A DNA stretch of 64,000 nt from Flavobacteriales bacterium. Lineage in GTDB: Bacteria; Bacteroidota; Bacteroidia; NS11-12g; UBA9320. The stretch is from positions 310,001 through 374,000 of the forward strand of contig JACJZV010000003.1 of assembly GCA_020635395.1 (NCBI GenBank). The letters are read 5' to 3'. This document shows, piece by piece, positions 32,310 through 40,586 of the stretch. The stretch's first letter is position 1; each line of letters starts with the position of its first letter. The notes under the pieces are model-generated. The model was not told where the DNA came from and searched no databases. It saw only the letters and a program-made list of their open reading frames with translations. A program made the position numbers and the translations under genes.

Positions 32310-35300
32310 ATGAAATTTCATTACACAAAATTGTCGTCTGTTGGCCGAATGGCAATTGTTGCTTTATTTCTAATTTTTAGTGCGGTTCAGGCAAAATCGC
32401 AATGCACCATTCAGTCAAACGATGAAGCCTGTGTGGGCGAGGTGGTTCAGTTTACAGCCACCGTTTCCAGCGGCACCATTGGAGTGGTAAATTGGGAATT
32501 TGGCGACAATGGAACTGCCACCGGAAGCAGCGTATCGCACCAATACACCACAGGGGGTAGTTATACGGTTAAAGCCACCATCCAAATTATAAATGGGGTG
32601 CCATGCACCATTACCAAAAACATCACTATATACAATAACCCACAGATGAATGTGGTGTTGGATGCCTCCACCCAATACTGCCTTCTTTCAAACAAAATTT
32701 GCTTACAAGATAACTCTACTTCCGGCAATGCAGGCATCGGCCTTTCTAAGCGTATAGTTTTGTGGGGGGATGGCGGAAAAACAGAAACCAATAGCCCGAC
32801 AGTGGGCGAAAAGCACTGCTATACCTATATAAAAGAGGGTAAATATTCTTTGACTATAGAAGACATAAACGCCAAAGGTTGCTCGAATAAACAAACCATA
32901 AACATCGAAATTTTGGATGAATTTAACCCAAGCTTTTTTCCATTCAGTCGAGGTGGTTCATGCAAATACGAGGACATTGAATTTGTGGAAGACACCGGGT
33001 GGAACAATCGATACAATCTTTTGCAACAACTCATTTTTGACTATGCCGACGGAACAACGGATACCATTAATGCTCCTATTTCGGGTTTGTCGAAAACGCA
33101 TCGTTTCACAAAATCGGGAACCTATCAGGTATTGCTAACGGCAAAGTTTAAAAACGGTTGTACTCGTGAATATATCCGAAACGTCATCATTGATTTGGAT
33201 GCGGTGGATGTAAAAATTAAAAAATCAGATTCGATAATTTGCGTTGAAAATTCCATTGAATTTTTTCATGCTGAATTAAAAAATGCGGATTATTCTTGGG
33301 CCGTGTTTGATTCTGTAGGAAATGTGTTGAATAGGATTAGCGGTGACAGAATAGCCTATCTAGGTGGTGGTTTTGGGAAAAACTATGTGGAACTGACCAT
33401 AACAAAAGGGGTATGCGAATCAAAGGGGAGGGATTCGTTTGAAGGAATAGGAGTAGCCTTGACTCCACGTATTTTAAACAACGACCAATGTGGGAATATT
33501 GATTCCGTAATTTTTTGTGGCGACTTTATTGGTTATAAAAATTCAAACGATTTACATTTTTTGTGGAATTTGGGTTACCACAAAATGGAACAATGTACAA
33601 CAGACTACGATAAAGGAATAAACTTAAATAGAAACTGTATTACCAGAAAAGGGCAATATTTTAAACACCGATTTGATACAACAATTTGTGCTGTTGCATC
33701 ACTTTTTTTAATTGACTCTGTAACCAAATGCTATGCCACGTATGCTCCTGTAGTGCCAAACTATTCGGTCATAAATACTCCCGAGCCAAAAGATTTTGAA
33801 TTTTTACCGCGTCCGGCATGTTTTGCTGATGCGGTTGTTTTACGAAGTCCATGCGTAACAAAAGTCAATGTTATCTGGGATTCGTTGTGCAATTCTACCA
33901 ATTTTGATACCAAACGGCTGCATGAATACTATTCTACCTGCGATACCAGTAGGTGGGTTACAACTGCGGTAGCGTTTCAAAAAGGCGATTCAAAAGTATA
34001 TCGCTCGTGCGACCCAACAGATTTTTATGTTGATAGTTCGAGGGTATGTATCGATACATTTTGGTATCACAGAGCTTTTCAATTGCAGCCCAAGCCAAGC
34101 ACTTCGGCCAACTATAAACTGCTTAACTGCATACCGGGAGAAATAAGAGGGAAGTTTAATAACAACCGCCAACAACACATTTTAAAAGTAAAATACGATT
34201 GGGGAGATGGGGCAATTGATAGTTTTACTATGCAGCCAGGCTACGACACCCTGCCTGATTTCTACCACAAATATGCCCGCTCCGGCACGTATGCCATAGG
34301 GCTTTCCATGATTTCTGATTCGGGCTGTATGTCTGAGAGCTACATTGTTATCAAAGTCGGGTTTTATAATAATTTTGAAATTGTAAGCCCCATTTGTCCG
34401 GGCATTACCACCTATGTCAAAGATTCCATTCGATACTGGGATGACAACACTCCTTATTGGAATTTGCCCGGAAATGTTGAATCGGTTAAATGGGATTTGG
34501 GCGATGGAAAAGGTTTTAGCATTAACGGACCCTTTCCAGGAATAAAATATGACTACCCTGGTACATACAATATTACCATGGTTTCCACCGACCGAAATGG
34601 TTGCACAGACACCGTGGTGAAGCAAATCGAAGTGCTGGAGTTTACTGCCGGAATCAAAGATTTGGCCGACAAAATTATCTGCGACGAAATTGTGCAGTTG
34701 TTCGACTCCACCCCCATTATACCGAATGATAAGGTAAAAAGAAATTATTGGAGTTTTGGCGACAATACCCGTGAGAGCGTTTTAAAAGACCCATTTCATT
34801 ATTATTCTATTTATGGAAGTTTTGAAATAATGCATGTTGTAGAAACCCAATTAGGTTGTATCGATACTACGTACAAAACCATTGTTATAGAGGGGCCGGT
34901 GGCACATTTTGATATTGTTTCCGACACGGTGGGTTGTGCACCTTTTACTGCTGAGTTTAAAAACAATTCCATAAAAGCGAGCGATTTTATTTGGTATTTT
35001 GGCGATAATTCGGCCAATAATACCTTGAGCACTCAGTCCACCGCCAACGTGACACACACTTATACTAAACCCGGCACGTATGAAATATATCTATATGCCA
35101 GCGATAGTGTGTATAACCCCCACTCTACCGATACCTTAAAATTTTGCAGTGGTATTTTTCCGGATAGCACTCAAAATCCGGTGGCCATTCGTCGCATCAT
35201 TGTGCTGCCCATTCCAATAGTTGATTTTGAAATTAGCGGAGGCTTGTGCGAAGGAGATACCATAACACTTAAAGATAAATCAGACCCCATTTATACCGAT

Positions 35301-36029
35301 TATAAATGGCAATGGGCAGGCGGAGTTGTCTCTGGAAATAATCCGGAGGTGAAAGTGCAAATGAACGACACCGGAAGTGTAACTATTTTATATACTCCAA
35401 CCTATACACCGCAAGGAATCTATCAACGAGCATGTTTTGACAGTGCAGAGAAAGTAATTGAGATTAAATATAACCGTACGGAATTTAATTTTACCAAAGA
35501 TTCCCTCTGCCCCATTTATACCTTCACGGCTGATGGAGACGATTTAATAGCGTATTCGTGGGATTTTGGACATCCGGCCAGTGGCGATAGCAATGTCTCC
35601 AACTTACCGACACCACATCATTCGTTTTACCCCGATTTAGGCGATTTTGAAGTTTGTCTTACCACAAAAAACGTGGATGGCTGCATCAACGAATATTGCG
35701 AGTTGGTGGAAAGCGAGCACAGCTTTACCGTATTTACACCCAATATTTTGACACCCAATGATGATGATTTGAACGATGTTTTTTATGTAGAAGTAGAGGG
35801 CAGCCAACTATTTGAATTATACATTTACAATCGGTGGGGAGAAAAGGTGTATGAGGTGAAAGAAAACTATGGAAAAAATACCTCGTTGTATTGGAATGGA
35901 AAAGTGATGAACAGCGGTAAACCTTGCCCTCCCGGTACCTATTTTTATATTTTGAAAGTGCAAGAAGGTTGCAACGAGGAGGCAGACATTGAAAAAATAG
36001 AAGGTGTGGTAACACTTTTTAGAGATTGA
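32310..36029 (+). CDS. PKD-domain protein with gliding-motility/T9SS C-terminal domain
   Basis: 1239 residues from the ATG at 32310, where the signal peptide starts (hydrophobic core MAIVALFLIFSAVQA). Several PKD-type beta-sandwiches are visible (WEFGDNGTATGSSVSHQYTTGG, YWSFGDNTRESVLK, FIWYFGDNSANN, YSWDFGHPASG), at least five in all. The last ~90 residues begin FTPNILTPNDDDLNDVFY and contain YIYNRWGEKVYE, the gliding-motility-associated C-terminal domain recognised by the type IX secretion system. Likely exported and anchored on the cell surface; binding partner unknown. No catalytic motif seen. Confidence 0.9.
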   Translation: MKFHYTKLSSVGRMAIVALFLIFSAVQAKSQCTIQSNDEACVGEVVQFTATVSSGTIGVVNWEFGDNGTATGSSVSHQYTTGGSYTVKATIQIINGVPCTITKNITIYNNPQMNVVLDASTQYCLLSNKICLQDNSTSGNAGIGLSKRIVLWGDGGKTETNSPTVGEKHCYTYIKEGKYSLTIEDINAKGCSNKQTINIEILDEFNPSFFPFSRGGSCKYEDIEFVEDTGWNNRYNLLQQLIFDYADGTTDTINAPISGLSKTHRFTKSGTYQVLLTAKFKNGCTREYIRNVIIDLDAVDVKIKKSDSIICVENSIEFFHAELKNADYSWAVFDSVGNVLNRISGDRIAYLGGGFGKNYVELTITKGVCESKGRDSFEGIGVALTPRILNNDQCGNIDSVIFCGDFIGYKNSNDLHFLWNLGYHKMEQCTTDYDKGINLNRNCITRKGQYFKHRFDTTICAVASLFLIDSVTKCYATYAPVVPNYSVINTPEPKDFEFLPRPACFADAVVLRSPCVTKVNVIWDSLCNSTNFDTKRLHEYYSTCDTSRWVTTAVAFQKGDSKVYRSCDPTDFYVDSSRVCIDTFWYHRAFQLQPKPSTSANYKLLNCIPGEIRGKFNNNRQQHILKVKYDWGDGAIDSFTMQPGYDTLPDFYHKYARSGTYAIGLSMISDSGCMSESYIVIKVGFYNNFEIVSPICPGITTYVKDSIRYWDDNTPYWNLPGNVESVKWDLGDGKGFSINGPFPGIKYDYPGTYNITMVSTDRNGCTDTVVKQIEVLEFTAGIKDLADKIICDEIVQLFDSTPIIPNDKVKRNYWSFGDNTRESVLKDPFHYYSIYGSFEIMHVVETQLGCIDTTYKTIVIEGPVAHFDIVSDTVGCAPFTAEFKNNSIKASDFIWYFGDNSANNTLSTQSTANVTHTYTKPGTYEIYLYASDSVYNPHSTDTLKFCSGIFPDSTQNPVAIRRIIVLPIPIVDFEISGGLCEGDTITLKDKSDPIYTDYKWQWAGGVVSGNNPEVKVQMNDTGSVTILYTPTYTPQGIYQRACFDSAEKVIEIKYNRTEFNFTKDSLCPIYTFTADGDDLIAYSWDFGHPASGDSNVSNLPTPHHSFYPDLGDFEVCLTTKNVDGCINEYCELVESEHSFTVFTPNILTPNDDDLNDVFYVEVEGSQLFELYIYNRWGEKVYEVKENYGKNTSLYWNGKVMNSGKPCPPGTYFYILKVQEGCNEEADIEKIEGVVTLFRD

Positions 36030-36030
36030 T

Positions 36031-36516
36031 ATGACTCCTCGAATAGAAATTTTTCCAGAAACCGTTTTGATAGGCATGAGCTTGACTATGTCGTTTGCCG
36101 AGAATAAAACCGTGCAACTTTGGCAATCGTTTATGCCTCGTCGTTCGGAAATAAAAAATGCCAGGGGTGTTGAATTATTTTCGGTGGATGTGTATAACGA
36201 TAGCAACTTTTATCAAAAGTTTAGTCCGGTAAAGCAATTTGAAAAATGGGCGGCAGTGGCCGTTTCTATAAACAAACGTGTTCCCGATGGAATGAAAAGC
36301 CTATTAATTCCAAAAGGAGAATATGCTGTGTTTCACTATAAAGGCAAACCCAGCGAGGCCCAACCTACGTTTCAATATATTTTTGGTAAGTGGCTTCCAG
36401 AGTCAAAATATCAAATGGCTGACCGACCGTTTATGGCCATAATGAATGAAAAATATTTGGGCGAACACCCCGACTCGGAGGAGGAGTTTTGGGTGCCGAT
36501 TATCCCAAAATCTTAA
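36031..36516 (+). CDS. GyrI-like effector-binding domain protein
   Basis: 161 residues of the GyrI/AraC effector-binding fold: N-terminal VLIGMSLTMSF strand, central AVAVSINKRVP and KGEYAVFHYKG, then the glycine-poor end typical of free-standing GyrI-like proteins. These bind small molecules, or gyrase in the case of GyrI. Starts one base after the PKD gene and overlaps the convergent TetR gene by 17 bases at the 3' end. Function here unknown. Confidence 0.8.
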   Translation: MTPRIEIFPETVLIGMSLTMSFAENKTVQLWQSFMPRRSEIKNARGVELFSVDVYNDSNFYQKFSPVKQFEKWAAVAVSINKRVPDGMKSLLIPKGEYAVFHYKGKPSEAQPTFQYIFGKWLPESKYQMADRPFMAIMNEKYLGEHPDSEEEFWVPIIPKS

Positions 36517-37171
36517 AAACCATATCCTCGATATAGTCGCTGGTGTAGGTAGGTGTATTTTCTGAGGTATTGTCCGTGAGTCGAGGTAGGTTGTTGCTAA
36601 AAAATTGTTGTTGGTGGGCGGTTTCTATAATTGTTGTACTCAATGATTTTGGGTATTTGTAGGTTGGGTTGTAGTCGGTAATAACCTCAGATATTTTTGA
36701 GCAGAGGTCTTTGTATGGCTTAAATACTTCGTTTTTGTTGATTTCTGATACTTCTTTTACCAAATACACTTTGCTGCTTTCGGCAATCACAATTTGGTTG
36801 AGCGATTTTTTGTTGTATTCATCAAGACCGGTGCTGTCTGGAAGTTCGTGGGTTAAAAGGTTGATGACAATCCGTATTCGTTCATGTTTATCATGAACAT
36901 TTTGCAAACGAAATATCAGCAAAAACTCCATATACGACCAATACCAATTGAGTATGTACAGCAAAATGCGGTATTTGTTTTCAAAATATCGATAAACAGT
37001 GGCCTCGGTTGTTCCAATGTCTGAAGCAAGTTTTTTAAACGTGAATTGTTCGAAACCCAAGTTGTTGATAAGGTCTATAGAGTGCCGAACGATTTGTTTG
37101 CCAATCTCGCTTGTTTCCGGATCCTTTAGAAAAATCTTGGCATTTACCTTAAAGTTTACCTGAAACTCCAT
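36500..37171 (-). CDS. TetR/AcrR-family transcriptional regulator
   Basis: 223 residues. The N-terminal helix-turn-helix (about residues 30-68) contains FTFKKLASDIGTTEATVYRYFENK, the diagnostic TetR recognition region. The ligand-binding C-terminal domain is unassigned. It is divergent from the bestrophin/carbonic anhydrase pair with a 136-base gap holding two palindromes, so it probably controls that pair and itself. Confidence 0.88.
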   Translation of the reverse strand: MEFQVNFKVNAKIFLKDPETSEIGKQIVRHSIDLINNLGFEQFTFKKLASDIGTTEATVYRYFENKYRILLYILNWYWSYMEFLLIFRLQNVHDKHERIRIVINLLTHELPDSTGLDEYNKKSLNQIVIAESSKVYLVKEVSEINKNEVFKPYKDLCSKISEVITDYNPTYKYPKSLSTTIIETAHQQQFFSNNLPRLTDNTSENTPTYTSDYIEDMVFKILG

Positions 37172-37218
37172 GTTGTTTTTTTAGCAAAAATAATAAAAGT
37201 CAAAATCATTAAACAATT

Positions 37219-37266
37219 ACTTTTTGACAAAAAAGTGAAATACCAACAATCAATAGTAATACTATT
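37219..37266. promoter_or_regulatory. Candidate TetR operators
   Basis: Two inverted repeats between the divergent genes: ACTTTTT/AAAAAGT (37219-37236) and AATAGT/ACTATT (37252-37266, 3-base gap). The second lies just before the bestrophin -7 element, where a repressor would block transcription. Confidence 0.35.
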
Positions 37267-37283
37267 ATTATGTAAAGTAATAT

Positions 37284-37291
37284 TATATTTG
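37284..37291 (+). promoter_or_regulatory. Candidate -7 element of bestrophin/carbonic anhydrase operon
   Basis: TATATTTG followed by CACC, 16 bases before the ATG at 37308. Confidence 0.45.
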
Positions 37292-37307
37292 CACCAAATC
37301 ATAGAAT

Positions 37308-38201
37308 ATGCTTTTAGAAAAGAAAATACCTCTATCCTATATCTTTAACAAAGTGAAGTACGAGATGCTGTTGGTGGCCTTGATTGGTCTTGCCACATAT
37401 TATATCACTCTTGCCTACAGAAGTGTCATTCCAGATATGCCCATTGCCATTCCCGCGTTTATCGGTACAGCCATTTCCGTTTTATTATCTTTCAAACTAA
37501 ATCAATCCTACGATAGATGGTGGGAAGCAAGAAAAGTTTGGGGAGCCATTGTAAACGATAGTCGAAGTCTTGTGTTGCAGCTTCAAATGTTTTTGGCAGA
37601 AGGAAACAAGGAGTCCATCAGAAGAATTTCGTTTCGGCACATCGCTTGGCTGTATAGTCTCACTCAATCTTTGAGAAAGCTGCCCAACATGGAGAATCTT
37701 GAAGAATTTCTTTCGGCAGAAGATATGGAGGCCATCAAAAAGCACAACAACAAACCTCTGGCCCTTATGCAGCTCAATGCAAAGGAATTAGCTGATTTGA
37801 AAAATAAAAACCAAATGGATTCATTCTCGTTGATTCAAATCAACAACACCTTGGTAGAATTTTCCAACCACATGGGGAAATGTGAGCGGATAAAAAATAC
37901 GGTTTTCCCGACCACTTATCGAAAATTTTTGCATTGGACCATTTATCTTTTTACGGTAACACTATCTATATCATTAAGAGACATAGAAAGCTATTTTGAG
38001 TTGCCATTGCTTTTGGCCATTTCATCCGCATTCTTTTTACTGGAGCGGTCGGCCACCCACATGCAAGATCCATTTGATAATAAACCTACAGACACGCCAA
38101 TGACCACCATTTCTCGAAACATAGAAATTAATCTTAAACAACTGTTGGGCGAAAAAGATATACCAAAACCCATTACTTCATCTGATTTCTATTCACTTTA
38201 A
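37308..38201 (+). CDS. Bestrophin-family anion channel
   Basis: 297 residues. The N-terminal spans and the motif LLSFKLNQSYDRWWEARKVWGAIVNDSR (about 62-90) define the bestrophin/UPF0187 family; two further hydrophobic segments lie near 205-245. Bestrophins are pentameric channels passing chloride, bicarbonate or, in some bacteria, cations. Placed 13 bases before a beta-carbonic anhydrase, so bicarbonate transport is a reasonable inference. Regulated probably by the divergent TetR protein. Confidence 0.9.
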   Translation: MLLEKKIPLSYIFNKVKYEMLLVALIGLATYYITLAYRSVIPDMPIAIPAFIGTAISVLLSFKLNQSYDRWWEARKVWGAIVNDSRSLVLQLQMFLAEGNKESIRRISFRHIAWLYSLTQSLRKLPNMENLEEFLSAEDMEAIKKHNNKPLALMQLNAKELADLKNKNQMDSFSLIQINNTLVEFSNHMGKCERIKNTVFPTTYRKFLHWTIYLFTVTLSISLRDIESYFELPLLLAISSAFFLLERSATHMQDPFDNKPTDTPMTTISRNIEINLKQLLGEKDIPKPITSSDFYSL

Positions 38202-38214
38202 ATATAAAAATACA

Positions 38215-38838
38215 ATGCGAACACACACTAAAGAAACGCAAGAGCACTTAACGCCAGAAATGGCATTGCAGATTTTAAAAGAAGGAAACGAACGATTTAT
38301 TAACAACCTAAAAGCAAACCGTAACTTACTGCAACAGGTAAACGAAACCTCCACAGGGCAATTTCCGTTTGCCACCATTCTCAGCTGTATAGACAGTAGA
38401 ACGTCGGCCGAATTAATTTTTGACCAAGGTTTAGGCGATATTTTTAGTATTCGTATTGCTGGAAATATTTTGAATGAGGATATTCTTGGCAGTATGGAAT
38501 TTGCCACCAAAATAGTTGGAACCAAAATTTTGGTTGTTTTGGGACACACCCGATGCGGTGCTATTGTTGGTGCTTGCAATCATGTGGAAATGGGCAACCT
38601 AACTACCCTTCTCAACAAAATTCAACCTGCGTTGTATGCAGAAAAATCCACAAAGGAAGATAGAACAGGCAAAAACGAACAATTCGTGCGAAATGTAACC
38701 GAACTAAACGTTCAACTAACCATTGATAGAATTAGACGTGAAAGCCCCATTATATGCGAGCTTGAAGAGAGTAAAGCCATTAAAATTATTGGTGCCATGT
38801 ATGACGTTGAAAGCGGTGTGGTTACTTTTATGGAATAA
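38215..38838 (+). CDS. Beta-class carbonic anhydrase
   Basis: 207 residues. Zinc ligands Cys58 (in LSCIDSR), His111 and Cys114 (in GHTRCGA) with the Asp60/Arg62 dyad are all present. The enzyme interconverts CO2 and bicarbonate. No signal peptide, so cytosolic. It follows the bestrophin gene directly, suggesting the two work together in bicarbonate or CO2 supply or pH control. Confidence 0.94.
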   Translation: MRTHTKETQEHLTPEMALQILKEGNERFINNLKANRNLLQQVNETSTGQFPFATILSCIDSRTSAELIFDQGLGDIFSIRIAGNILNEDILGSMEFATKIVGTKILVVLGHTRCGAIVGACNHVEMGNLTTLLNKIQPALYAEKSTKEDRTGKNEQFVRNVTELNVQLTIDRIRRESPIICELEESKAIKIIGAMYDVESGVVTFME

Positions 38839-38845
38839 AATTAAG

Positions 38846-39418
38846 CTATTTTAAACCAAACATTAACCAGGCAACAATAGGCAGAAGAAGGCCGGCAAGT
38901 ATAAACCATTTGCCTCGGCCTTTGATGCCTTTCTTGCCTTTTAGGACAAACAAACCGGTAATGCTGATTACAATGAGGAGAAACGCAAAAATGTCTGATA
39001 CCCATTTCCAGCCTTTCAAGCTATTGCGATGCAATACATTGGCATGGTAAAATACAGGACGGCGTTTTACTTCTTCATAAATCCCGGTTTGGGTAGAGGC
39101 ATTTGCGTGTAGCGTTGCGTTTTTGTAATAAATTTTTACCTGGTCGAAAGTCGGTTTGTCAAAAACTCGATAATCTTGTTCTCCAACCAATGCAGAAAGA
39201 GTCAAAATATCTTCGGGCTGTGGGTTTTGCATCGGAAAATGAGCAGGGAGTTTTATTTGGGTTTTGGAAATAATAAAGTCCGGATTCCAATCATCCACAT
39301 GGTTGAGGGCAATGCCCGAAAGGCAATAGACAATAATTAGCGTCGAAAAAAAGTAACCCAAGTCGCGATGTGTGGCAATGTTGAGTTTGCGTATTTTTTT
39401 ATTCAGCGTATGGCTCAT
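38846..39418 (-). CDS. PepSY-type transmembrane protein
   Basis: 190 residues from the ATG at 39418, 5 bases beyond the stop of the upstream gene. First span about 21-40 (LGYFFSTLIIVYCLSGIALNH), a periplasmic part with a PepSY-like helix, then two spans near the C-terminus. The HRDLGY...GIALNH pattern is characteristic of PepSY-associated membrane proteins, which often accompany iron or siderophore reduction. Co-transcribed with the CbiX-like lipoprotein gene. Confidence 0.8.
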   Translation of the reverse strand: MSHTLNKKIRKLNIATHRDLGYFFSTLIIVYCLSGIALNHVDDWNPDFIISKTQIKLPAHFPMQNPQPEDILTLSALVGEQDYRVFDKPTFDQVKIYYKNATLHANASTQTGIYEEVKRRPVFYHANVLHRNSLKGWKWVSDIFAFLLIVISITGLFVLKGKKGIKGRGKWFILAGLLLPIVAWLMFGLK

Positions 39419-39422
39419 GGCT

Positions 39423-40349
39423 TTATATTTTGGCAACAAATTCGGCCACAATATCTATTACCCATTGTTCCACATTTTTGTCGGGCAATATGGCATCAGG
39501 TCTGTAAATTACCTTTTGTTCATGGTTTGGAACTTTGTGAATTCCGTCTCCGATTATTTTTACCTGAAAATCTTCGTCGTGAGCCACCAAAACCGGCATT
39601 ACCAAAGCCTTTTGTTTGTGTTTTAAAACGTCATTAATGGCTACTGTTGTGGAGTCGGAACTGTAATGAGCAATGTGTCCACACCAATTGTAGCTGTATT
39701 TTTCGATGCCCAACTGTCGGTTTACATAGTTTCCAACCGAGTCCATCAATGCCGACCATTCGGCATTATATCGGGCATCGCCGTAGGCAATCAAAGCCAA
39801 ACCTTCATTCTTGGCATCTTTAGAAATTTCTCTGGTTCTGCGTAAAATGTTGTGTTGCAAAATGTTTGTAAAATCAAGCAAAGGGGTAATGTGAGCCTTG
39901 GCCTTGGCTTGATACCGTTCAATGTTTTCAATTTTAAGCGTTTCTAAGCTTTGAGGGTCTTCTTTCAAACCAATAATGGTTGGAATATCATCAAACGAAT
40001 GGCTGCTGACAGTCAAGAAAACAGGTACAATGACTACGTCAGAATACCCTTCATCATCAAATTCTTTCATTCGGGTGGCAATGCTTGGTTCGGTATATTC
40101 CATGAAAGCAGTTTTTACGGCACTGATATTTTTATTGTTCAAAATTTGATTTCTCACCGCACTATCTAAGTCCAACAAAGCCTTTCGCCAAGTTGGGGAG
40201 TGCGAACCATGATTAACAAGCAATACACCAATTTTTTTGGTTGAGTTGTCCGTGTCATTTGAATTTTTTGGCTTCGAACAACCACCAAAAATGAATAATG
40301 CTATGAGCAATATAGATAAGAATACTGGTATGTTATTTTTTAAAATCAT
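39423..40349 (-). CDS. CbiX/sirohydrochlorin-chelatase-like lipoprotein
   Basis: 308 residues with a lipoprotein signal (LIALFIFGGC). The mature part begins IGVLLVNHGSHSPTWR, the CbiX/CbiK-type start with the metal-binding His, and VIVPVFLTVSSHSFDDIP gives a second one. A second half (ALVMPVLVAHDEDFQVKIIGDG) repeats the fold. Chelatases of this class insert Co, Ni or Fe into tetrapyrroles; an exported lipid-anchored form suggests periplasmic metal or tetrapyrrole handling. No cobalamin or siroheme pathway gene is nearby. Confidence 0.82.
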   Translation of the reverse strand: MILKNNIPVFLSILLIALFIFGGCSKPKNSNDTDNSTKKIGVLLVNHGSHSPTWRKALLDLDSAVRNQILNNKNISAVKTAFMEYTEPSIATRMKEFDDEGYSDVVIVPVFLTVSSHSFDDIPTIIGLKEDPQSLETLKIENIERYQAKAKAHITPLLDFTNILQHNILRRTREISKDAKNEGLALIAYGDARYNAEWSALMDSVGNYVNRQLGIEKYSYNWCGHIAHYSSDSTTVAINDVLKHKQKALVMPVLVAHDEDFQVKIIGDGIHKVPNHEQKVIYRPDAILPDKNVEQWVIDIVAEFVAKI

Positions 40350-40366
40350 CCTTTTTTTTTTGGAGG

Positions 40367-40374
40367 CAAAACTA
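40367..40374 (-). promoter_or_regulatory. Candidate -7 element of the CbiX-like/PepSY operon
   Basis: Minus strand TAGTTTTG followed by CC, 17 bases before the ATG at 40349. Confidence 0.4.
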
Positions 40375-40586
40375 AAATGATTTTCTTATTTATAATGATT
40401 CTAAGTAGTGAAAATTTCTGAGATTTATCAGGAATCCAAAACATGACATTGAGCTTGGCTATGTGATATTTTACCTGGAGAACTCACAGCCATGAAAGAA
40501 AATTATGTTTTTATTCCTATTTTGTAGAAACGGGGCAACCAAACATTGCTTTTATGCGTCCATATTGCACGGAGTAATTTTTTAAC

